Below are positions 1 to 4,781 of a stretch of DNA of 6,125 nucleotides, piece after piece (within the stretch, counting starts at the first letter, position 1; each line of letters starts with the position of its first letter). A model generated the notes under the pieces. The model made no database searches. It was not told where the DNA came from and saw nothing but the letters and a program-made list of their open reading frames with translations. Source of the DNA: Pseudomonadota bacterium (GTDB lineage Bacteria > Pseudomonadota > Alphaproteobacteria > Rhizobiales > Rhizobiaceae); NCBI GenBank assembly GCA_023416545.1, contig JAEZHO010000242.1, forward strand, positions 1 through 6,125, read 5' to 3'. Position numbers and translations under genes: made by a program.

Positions 1-590
1 GTCTTGATCGGGCCGGCGGAAATGGCGTTGACGCGGATTTTCTGCGGGCCGAGATCGACGGCGAGATACTTCACGCTCGCCTCCAGCGCCGCCTTGGCAA
101 CGCCCATGACGTTGTAGTTCGGCATCACCTTTTCGGCACCGTAATAGGTGAGGGTCAGCATGGAGCCGCCGTCCGTCATCAGCTTCTCGGCTCGCCGGGC
201 GACCGAGGTGAAGGAATAGACGGAGATGCGCATCGTCTTGTCGAAATTGTCGGCCGTCGTGTCGACGTAGCGACCGGTCAGCTCATCCTTGTCGGAGAAT
301 CCGATCGCGTGGACGAGGAAGTCGATCTTGCCCCACATCTTTTCGATTTCGGCGAATGCCGCATCGATGCTCGCCTCGTCGCTGACGTCGCAGTCACCGG
401 CAACAACCGCGCCGATTTCCGCGGCCAGCGGCTCGACGCGCTTGCGCAGCGCCTCGCCCTGGTAGGTGAAGGCGACTTCGCCTCCCTGTGCGTGGATGGC
501 CTTTGCAATGCCCCAAGCGATCGAGCGGTTGTTGGCGACGCCCATAATGACGCCGCGCTTGCCTGCCATGAGGCCTGAAGCCTGAACCAT
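1..590 (-). CDS. fabI: Enoyl-[acyl-carrier-protein] reductase (NADH), FabI type, 3' end cut off by the window
   Basis: FabI reduces the trans-2 double bond of enoyl-ACP with NAD(P)H, the last step of each cytoplasmic type II fatty-acid elongation cycle. About 196 codons are visible; the family is usually about 260-275 residues, so the C-terminal quarter is missing to the left. The protein opens MVQASGLMAGKRG and shows the FabI-type nucleotide loop GVANNRSIA at residues 17-25. The paired tyrosines lie near residues 149 and 159, followed by YNVMGVAK, whose Tyr159 and Lys166 correspond to the E. coli Tyr156/Lys163 catalytic pair. The final visible residues, RVNAISAGPIKT, are the usual SDR stretch before the substrate-binding loop. 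The ATG at 590-588 is preceded by AGGGGA six bases away, which supports this start. It lies 144 bases downstream of dnaJ on the same strand. Rhizobia often carry two FabI paralogues; which one this is cannot be told here. Confidence 0.96.
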   Translation of the reverse strand, partial: MVQASGLMAGKRGVIMGVANNRSIAWGIAKAIHAQGGEVAFTYQGEALRKRVEPLAAEIGAVVAGDCDVSDEASIDAAFAEIEKMWGKIDFLVHAIGFSDKDELTGRYVDTTADNFDKTMRISVYSFTSVARRAEKLMTDGGSMLTLTYYGAEKVMPNYNVMGVAKAALEASVKYLAVDLGPQKIRVNAISAGPIK

Positions 591-633
591 GCTGTGTCCC
601 CTGAGACGAAAGCTGAACCTGAAAAGTAAGGCT

Positions 634-663
634 GCCTATCGCATAGGCGCTCCAACCGTTCAA
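634..663 (-). promoter_or_regulatory. Possible fabI promoter with an overlapping perfect inverted repeat
   Basis: On the minus strand TTGAAC (663-658) is followed after 17 bases by GATAGG (640-635), which matches the TATAAT consensus at three of six positions. The weak -10 lies inside a perfect dyad, GCCTAT-GCG-ATAGGC (648-634), with 6-bp arms and a 3-base centre. The site is 44 bases upstream of the fabI start. A dyad over a -10 element is a typical operator arrangement, but no known regulator motif is recognised. The dyad could also form a short hairpin in a dnaJ-fabI read-through transcript. Confidence 0.3.
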
Positions 664-730
664 GTTGAGTTGGATCATCTCATGTAGCGGGTCGTAACAA
701 AGAGTGCTCGAATGGAAAGCGCGGCGAAAC

Positions 731-749
731 GGCCTCAGATGTAGAGGCC
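731..749 (-). terminator. Hairpin on the dnaJ stop codon, possible weak terminator
   Basis: Read on the minus strand, GGCCTC (749-744), a 7-base loop and GAGGCC (736-731) form a perfect 6-bp GC-rich stem. Its loop and right arm contain the TGA stop of the dnaJ-type gene (737-735). It is followed by GTTTCG, so the T-tract has only three T residues. This may be a weak intrinsic terminator, an attenuator that limits read-through into fabI, or a 3'-end stabilising stem. The short T-tract keeps confidence low. Confidence 0.35.
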
Positions 750-1943
750 TTCGCGCATGTGACGCATCAGGTCGGTGATTTTTGCGTCCGGCTTTTCCCA
801 GAGCATCACCCGCAGCTCGACCACCAGCTTGCCGCGCTTGCCCTCGGCGTCATGGAGTCCGAGCTCTTCGAGTTCGATCGCCCGGTCGGACCCGGACCAC
901 GGCGGAATCGAGATCTGTCGCGATCCTTCCGGCGTTTCGACCTGCGTCTCTGTCCCGAGTACCGCGTCCTCCAGCGAGATCGGCATTATAGAGTGGATAT
1001 CGTATCCTTCGACCCGGAATTGGGCGTCGGGCACCAGCTTGAGGGTGACCAGAAGGTCACCGCGCAGCATGCCGGGGACCTTCAACCCCTGGCTTTTCAG
1101 CCGCGCGACATGGCCGGCGGTCATGCCGGGCTCGAGCAGGAAGCGGACTTCGCGCTCCTCCGGCAGCTTGATCGTCACCCAGCCCTGCTTGAGGAGCTCC
1201 TCGAGGGAAACATGGGCCTCGACCGCGTGGTCCGGCGCCTTTTCCGGCGGAGCGTTGAGACCGCGAATGCGGCGCACGAGGGAGGCGATCAGGTCGACCG
1301 CCTGGACGGGGAGGGGACGCGGCTCCTGCGAGCCGGGGCCGCGGGCATCGGACGGAACCCTGTCGGTCTCGGAGGCCGGGCCCTGGGTGAAGGCGGACGT
1401 CTGCTCGGCCTGCGACTTTGCGGCGGCTTCCTCACCCGGCCTGGTCCGGCTCTCGCCTGTCCCCGGGCTCGTGCCAGTGCCAGTGCCTGTGCCTGTGCCT
1501 GTGCCGGAACCTGCCTCGTTCGGGGCGCCGAATATGCGCTCGACCATGTCCTCGGCGGTCTCGGCGTCCGGTGCCGAGGAACTGGCTTTTGCCTTGGCCT
1601 TCGCCTGGGCCTGGGCGCGCTGGGCGTTGGCCCGCGCGAGTTCTTCCATCACCTTCTCGGCATTCGCCTTGGCGGCCTTGGCGCGCTCCGCGGCCTCGCG
1701 CGCCGACTGGCGCTGCTGCATGATCGTCTGGTGGGCATCGACTGCACGGTCGTAGCGCTTGCGCCGTTCCGGGTCCTTCAGCACCTCGTAGGCGCGGCCG
1801 ACCTCCGCGAAGCGGCTCGACGCGGCAGGATCGCTCTGGTTGTGATCGGGATGGACCGATTTGGCCTTGGAACGCCACGCAGCCTTGATCTCGTCTGCGT
1901 CGGCAGTTCGCTGCACACCAAGAACAGAATACGGATCACGCAT
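735..1943 (-). CDS. DnaJ-domain co-chaperone without zinc finger (CbpA/type II-like)
   Basis: A 402-residue J-protein, expected to stimulate the ATPase of a DnaK/Hsp70 partner in the cytoplasm and to bind clients through its C-terminal domain. Residues 3-66 are a J domain beginning DPYSVLGV, with the essential HPD tripeptide at 31-33. Residues 70-125 form an Ala/Lys/Arg/Gln-rich, probably helical or coiled-coil segment. A low-complexity Gly-Thr run follows at about 145-165, then a polar, disordered-looking linker to about residue 230. From about 235 to 385 the sequence resembles the beta-rich DnaJ C-terminal substrate-binding region (HVSLEELLKQGWVTIKLP; later GDLLVTLKL). No CxxCxGxG zinc-finger repeats are present, so this is not canonical DnaJ. 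The start ATG at 1943-1941 has GGTGG seven bases upstream. It lies 179 bases downstream of the lipoprotein gene and 144 bases upstream of fabI on the same strand, so partial co-transcription is possible. Confidence 0.92.
   Translation of the reverse strand: MRDPYSVLGVQRTADADEIKAAWRSKAKSVHPDHNQSDPAASSRFAEVGRAYEVLKDPERRKRYDRAVDAHQTIMQQRQSAREAAERAKAAKANAEKVMEELARANAQRAQAQAKAKAKASSSAPDAETAEDMVERIFGAPNEAGSGTGTGTGTGTGTSPGTGESRTRPGEEAAAKSQAEQTSAFTQGPASETDRVPSDARGPGSQEPRPLPVQAVDLIASLVRRIRGLNAPPEKAPDHAVEAHVSLEELLKQGWVTIKLPEEREVRFLLEPGMTAGHVARLKSQGLKVPGMLRGDLLVTLKLVPDAQFRVEGYDIHSIMPISLEDAVLGTETQVETPEGSRQISIPPWSGSDRAIELEELGLHDAEGKRGKLVVELRVMLWEKPDAKITDLMRHMREGLYI
1471..1506. repeat. Hexanucleotide tandem repeat (GTGCCN x 6) coding a Gly-Thr run
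   Basis: Six consecutive 6-base units (GTGCCA twice, GTGCCT three times, GTGCCG once, plus-strand reading) lie inside the dnaJ-type gene and encode alternating Gly-Thr on the minus strand. Because the unit is 6 bases, gain or loss keeps the reading frame and only changes linker length by two residues. Confidence 0.9.
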
Positions 1944-2122
1944 GAAATGACCACCGGTTCAAAAGAATGGCCGCTCCTGCGAATCGAGGCCGGCCTGTTA
2001 TGCTTCAACAACGTCCGCGGACTCGACGGGTTCCTTCCCCGGCGTCCCACGGAACCGGAGGTTATCAGCACAATCCTGAATCAGTGGTTACAGCGCCCGA
2101 CGCGACGCCGGACGGATCAAGC

Positions 2123-2575
2123 CTAGCGGCGATCGAAAGCGGTCAGCAGCCAGTCGCCGCGGCCCGTCAGGCAGGCCTGCCCCGAAAACATCGCTATCCC
2201 CTCGTAGGAATGGCGGGTGGTGGTGAAGTCACGGCACAGACGCCCGGCATCGCGCGCCTCCTTGATGGTCGATACGACGCCCGCGCTGCCGGTTGCAGCA
2301 TTTGCCCAGGGCAGGGGAGTGTCGCCCATCTTGGCGAGGTCGGCGGATGTCACGGCGTTGCGGACCGTGGCCTCGTCCGACAGCACGTCTTCCGATCCGT
2401 TGCGGCCCACGGTTCCCGTGGAGATCGAGCGGTCGACCTTGGATGCGCTGCCGAGCAGGTCGAGGCTGCTGGTGCATGACGTCGAGGCGAGCGCGAGCGA
2501 GATCAGGGCGAACGCGTTGAGACTTGTCCGGGCCAGCCACTTTGAGCGCTTGTTCGACTTTGCTATCAGTACCAC
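2123..2575 (-). CDS. Small surface lipoprotein, RT0821/Lpp0805-like
   Basis: A 150-residue protein with a basic N-terminus (KSNKRSKW), a hydrophobic segment at about residues 19-31 and a cysteine at residue 34 (LALASTSC). It is therefore probably a lipoprotein exported by Sec and lipidated, although the -3 residue is Ser rather than the usual Leu/Val/Ile. The mature part ends with the pattern CRDFTTTRHSYEG...ACL...GDWLLTAFDR, which I recognise as typical of the RT0821/Lpp0805 surface-protein (17-kDa-antigen-related) family; its biochemical role is unknown. The chosen start is GTG at 2575-2573, because AGGA lies six bases upstream and the signal sequence begins right after it. A longer open frame to 2782 would run antisense through the start of pdxH and has no signal peptide at its N-terminus. 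It is divergent from pdxH across 61 bases. The TAG stop has no clear terminator behind it. Confidence 0.8.
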   Translation of the reverse strand: MVLIAKSNKRSKWLARTSLNAFALISLALASTSCTSSLDLLGSASKVDRSISTGTVGRNGSEDVLSDEATVRNAVTSADLAKMGDTPLPWANAATGSAGVVSTIKEARDAGRLCRDFTTTRHSYEGIAMFSGQACLTGRGDWLLTAFDRR

Positions 2576-2606
2576 CTTGCGTCCTGTCCGGGCTGAGTCA
2601 CGGGCA

Positions 2607-2635
2607 AATTCACCAGTCGGGAGTATATTAGTCAA
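2607..2635 (-). promoter_or_regulatory. Candidate promoter for the lipoprotein gene
   Basis: On the minus strand TTGACT (2635-2630) matches the sigma-70 -35 consensus at five of six positions. After 17 bases comes TGAATT (2612-2607), which matches the -10 consensus at three of six. The predicted transcript start near 2600 would leave a leader of about 25 bases containing the AGGA ribosome-binding site before the GTG start. The -35 box abuts the pdxH start codon, so the two divergent promoters must overlap. Confidence 0.4.
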
Positions 2636-2636
2636 T
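2619..2636 (+). promoter_or_regulatory. pdxH start region: distant GGGAG and a TATATT element
   Basis: GGGAG (2619-2623) is the only Shine-Dalgarno-like sequence before the pdxH ATG and lies 13 bases away, longer than usual. Between them TATATT (2624-2629) resembles a -10 box about seven bases before the ATG, which would give a leaderless or nearly leaderless message. No convincing -35 is seen 16-18 bases further upstream. Which element is functional cannot be decided from the sequence. Confidence 0.3.
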
Positions 2637-3257
2637 ATGTCTGAGAGTGAGTTAACAACGGGTGACTTTACCGACGAGCACGAGCCTTTTGCCCTGTTCG
2701 GAAAATGGCTGAAGGAAGCCGAGGCATCCGAACCGAACGATCCGTCGGCGGTGGCGCTTGCCACCGTGGACGAGCACGGCATGCCGAACGTGCGGATGGT
2801 CCTGCTGAAGGGTTATGACGAGAGCGGTTTTGTCTTCTACACCAACTTCGAGAGCCAGAAGGGACGCGAAATCCTCGGCCAGAAGAAGGCGGCGATGTGC
2901 TTCCACTGGAAGTCGCTGCGCCGGCAGGTGCGGCTGAGGGGCGAGGTCGAGGTCGTGAGCGATGCCGAGGCCGACGCCTATTACGCGACGCGTCCCCGCG
3001 GCAGCCGCATCGGTGCTTGGGCCTCCAAGCAGTCCCGACCACTGGAAGGGCGTTTCGCGCTGGAAAAGGCCGTCGCCGAATACGCTGCCCGCTATGCGAT
3101 CGGCGAGATCCCGCGCCCGCCCTACTGGTCCGGTTTCCGGATCAAGCCCGTCTCCATCGAGTTCTGGCACGACCGGCCGTTCCGCCTGCATGACCGGATC
3201 GAGTTCCGCCGCTCCTCGCCGGAAGGTGCATGGGAAAAGGTCAGGATGTATCCCTGA
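2637..3257 (+). CDS. pdxH: Pyridoxamine/pyridoxine 5'-phosphate oxidase
   Basis: PdxH is a homodimeric FMN enzyme of the cytoplasm that oxidises pyridoxine 5'-phosphate or pyridoxamine 5'-phosphate to pyridoxal 5'-phosphate with O2, the last step of vitamin B6 synthesis and salvage. The 206-residue length from the ATG at 2637 is normal for the family. Visible signatures are the early EPNDPSAVALATVDEHG block (32-48) and RMVLLKG at 53-59. These are followed by FVFYTNFESQKGRE (65-78) and the FMN/substrate-contacting FHWKSLRRQVRLRGEVE region (89-105). RPRGSRIGAWASKQS lies at 119-133. The C-terminal dimerisation domain has EFWHDRPFRLHDR (175-187) and ends KVRMYP. The frame stays open upstream to 2217, but that part matches nothing in the family and lies antisense to the lipoprotein gene. 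It converges on the deacetylase gene with two bases between the stop codons. Confidence 0.97.
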   Translation: MSESELTTGDFTDEHEPFALFGKWLKEAEASEPNDPSAVALATVDEHGMPNVRMVLLKGYDESGFVFYTNFESQKGREILGQKKAAMCFHWKSLRRQVRLRGEVEVVSDAEADAYYATRPRGSRIGAWASKQSRPLEGRFALEKAVAEYAARYAIGEIPRPPYWSGFRIKPVSIEFWHDRPFRLHDRIEFRRSSPEGAWEKVRMYP

Positions 3258-3259
3258 CC
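3235..3259 (-). terminator. Candidate intrinsic terminator of the tldD-VOC-deacetylase cluster
   Basis: Directly after the deacetylase TAG, the minus strand reads GGTCAGG (3259-3253), a 7-base loop (3252-3246), CCTGACC (3245-3239) and then TTTT (3238-3235). This is a perfect 7-bp stem with five G:C pairs and a short T-tract, a plausible Rho-independent terminator. It lies within the last codons and stop of pdxH. In the plus direction the same stem has no T-tract after it, so it would end mainly the minus-strand message, though it could stabilise the pdxH 3' end. Confidence 0.6.
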
Positions 3260-4312
3260 CTAGCGCAGCAGCTTGAAGGGAATGCCCGAGGCAAGGGCGG
3301 ACACGTGGCGGGGGTGCTGGAAGTGTCCGTTCAGTGAAATCCGGGGCAGGCCCGTCATCCGTTCCGCCCAATCGTCCGTGATCGTGCCGGGCTGGGTGGT
3401 GACCGCGACCGCAAAGCCCGCCTCCTGCGCGATCTCCTCGTCGCGGCGAGATACGGCCGCCGGATATCCGTAGGGATAGGCGAAGGCCCGGGGGCGCTTG
3501 CCTGTCAGCGCCTCGATCCAGTCAGCCGATCGTTCCATCTCGCGTCTTGCCTCCTCCGCAGAAAGCCGCGCGACGGCGCGGTGGCTCAGCGTATGGGCGC
3601 CTGCGGATGCCAGCGGATGCGACTCGATCCGCCGCAACTCTTCGTCATTCATGACGAGATCGTCGGTGATCTTCAGCGGCTCGATCCCGTGTTGGCGCGC
3701 CAGTTCGTCGATCCGCGCCACCGCGATCTCCTCGGCTTCGGTTGCGACGAACCGGGCGAAGCGGTCGAACGCCTTCAGTTTCAGAGGCTCGGTCGAAAGG
3801 TCGAGCCGCTCCTCACCCTGGCCGAAGGCGAACACGAGCGTTTCCTGCCGTGCGAGGAGACTGCCGAGCGTTTCCCACCAGAGGGTGTGGGTGCGCTCGC
3901 TGAAGCCACGGGTAAAGAAGATGGTGAAGGGGACGCCGTGCTTCGCGAACACCGGAAGCGCGTGTTCGGCATTGTTCCGGTAGCCGTCGTCCAGGGTAAA
4001 GGCCGCAAACGGCCGCTGGTCCGCGGCCTCCAGGCGGGTCGGGACATCGTCCAGTCCGATGAAGTCGTAGCCTTCGTTCCGAAGCCGGCTGATGGCGCCG
4101 TCGAGGAAGTCCGGCGTGACTTCGAGGTGCTTGTTCGCGGCAAACGAGGTAGCCTCTTCCGGTCGGACGTGGTGCAGCGTGAAGATTGCTCCCCGTCCTC
4201 TTGCCCTACGCATGACACCGGCTTTTGAGAGGAGCGCCGCGGCATCAAGTGACCTGGCAATGGCAAATCGCTTGCCGCGGCGCTTCAGAAGCGCCTTCAT
4301 TTCATCGTTCAT
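3260..4312 (-). CDS. Polysaccharide deacetylase family protein (NodB-homology, CE4-like)
   Basis: A 350-residue protein of the NodB-homology fold; relatives remove N- or O-acetyl groups from sugars using a metal ion, but the substrate here is unknown. The strand FTLHHVRPE (44-52) opens the domain. TLDDG at 106-110 is motif 1, with Asp108 as probable base and Asp109 as metal ligand. HTLSH at 240-244 is motif 2, supplying the two metal-binding histidines. FAYPYG at 277-282 takes the place of motif 3, where an Arg is usual after the Phe. An insert of about 100 residues separates motifs 1 and 2. No signal peptide or membrane segment is visible, so the protein is probably cytoplasmic. The ATG at 4312-4310 has only a weak AGG ten bases upstream; a second in-frame ATG lies four codons on. 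It starts 15 bases after the VOC stop, so translational coupling in one operon is likely. Confidence 0.87.
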   Translation of the reverse strand: MNDEMKALLKRRGKRFAIARSLDAAALLSKAGVMRRARGRGAIFTLHHVRPEEATSFAANKHLEVTPDFLDGAISRLRNEGYDFIGLDDVPTRLEAADQRPFAAFTLDDGYRNNAEHALPVFAKHGVPFTIFFTRGFSERTHTLWWETLGSLLARQETLVFAFGQGEERLDLSTEPLKLKAFDRFARFVATEAEEIAVARIDELARQHGIEPLKITDDLVMNDEELRRIESHPLASAGAHTLSHRAVARLSAEEARREMERSADWIEALTGKRPRAFAYPYGYPAAVSRRDEEIAQEAGFAVAVTTQPGTITDDWAERMTGLPRISLNGHFQHPRHVSALASGIPFKLLR

Positions 4313-4325
4313 ATGACACTGGCCT

Positions 4326-4340
4326 GCTATGCTATGCTAT
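4326..4340. repeat. Triplicated pentamer GCTAT at the VOC stop codon
   Basis: Three exact tandem copies of GCTAT on the plus strand (ATAGC on the coding strand) encode the final residues and the TAG stop of the VOC gene. Loss of one 5-base unit would remove the stop and put this frame in phase with the deacetylase ATG 14 bases downstream. Confidence 0.85.
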
Positions 4341-4761
4341 CGGATGCCTTCTGCGGTAAGGGCCGCTCCCCGAGATATTCAAAGAAGCGAAGGAGGTAGC
4401 CGTCGGGATCGGCGACGACGAACTGGATCTGTCCGACCTCATGCGCGTCGCGACGATACCATCTTTCTTCGATGGGAAGGTGAGGTTCTATCTGCGCCCC
4501 GGCCAGTCGCCTGAGCATTGCGTTCACGTCCGGCACTCTGATCTGTACGTTGACCCCCCAGCCGAACGGCCGTTCGGGAGCAGCGTCCTCTACGACGAGA
4601 TCGCGTCCGACGCCGATCTGGTCGATCATCAGATGTGCCTCGCCAAGCGCGAGGTAGCAGAACCCCTCTTCCGACCGTTCGTATAGGAGGGAAAATCCGA
4701 GGACGTCCACGTAGAAGTCGCGGCTCTTCACCCAGTTAGAGACCGCGAACTCCGGTACCAG
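4327..4761 (-). CDS. VOC-superfamily (glyoxalase/bleomycin-resistance fold) protein with probable CTG start
   Basis: About 144 residues, the usual size of a single VOC protein of two beta-alpha-beta-beta-beta modules. VPEFAVSNWVKSRDFYVDVLGF (about 2-23) is the classic first module. HLMIDQ follows, then the second module begins at GVNVQIRVPDV. Near the end FVVADPDGYLLRF (about 114-126) is the standard closing signature. Proteins of this subgroup are often annotated bleomycin-resistance or glyoxalase-like; metal dependence and substrate cannot be assigned. For the start, homology begins at LVPEF. No ATG, GTG or TTG lies near it in frame, but CTG at 4761-4759 has a strong GGAGG seven bases upstream. 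The nearest upstream in-frame ATG (4854) would overlap tldD by 73 bases and add an Arg-rich tail that looks like a tldD shadow. The gene follows tldD by 20 bases and precedes the deacetylase by 14, suggesting one operon. Confidence 0.88.
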   Translation of the reverse strand: MVPEFAVSNWVKSRDFYVDVLGFSLLYERSEEGFCYLALGEAHLMIDQIGVGRDLVVEDAAPERPFGWGVNVQIRVPDVNAMLRRLAGAQIEPHLPIEERWYRRDAHEVGQIQFVVADPDGYLLRFFEYLGERPLPQKASDSIA

Positions 4762-4765
4762 TGTG

Positions 4766-4774
4766 TTTCCTCCC
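4766..4774 (-). promoter_or_regulatory. Strong ribosome-binding site that fixes the VOC start at CTG
   Basis: The minus strand reads GGGAGGAAA here, in the 20-base gap between the tldD stop and the CTG at 4761. The GGAGG core (4773-4769) is seven bases from the CTG, an ideal spacing, and it is the best Shine-Dalgarno match noticed in the window. Confidence 0.7.
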
Positions 4775-4781
4775 GCGCCGG

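Noticed and set aside
2029..2056. Inverted repeat GGTTCC/GGAACC between the lipoprotein and dnaJ genes
   Set aside because: A 6-bp stem with a 16-base loop and no T-tract is not better than chance in GC-rich sequence.
1944..2122. Possible small RNA or promoter in the 179-base gap before dnaJ
   Set aside because: I tested several -35/-10 pairings by eye and none was convincing. No tRNA-like or riboswitch-like fold was recognisable.
759..2126. Open plus-strand frames of 455 and 326 codons antisense to the DnaJ-type gene
   Set aside because: They are shadows of GC-rich coding sequence on the minus strand. They show no family motifs and would duplicate a clear J-protein.
2217..2636. N-terminal extension of pdxH by 140 codons
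   Set aside because: It is antisense to the lipoprotein gene, matches nothing in PdxH, and the 206-residue form has the family length.
3581..4228. Plus-strand open frame of 215 codons antisense to the deacetylase
   Set aside because: It has no recognisable motif or ribosome-binding site and is explained as a shadow of the deacetylase gene.
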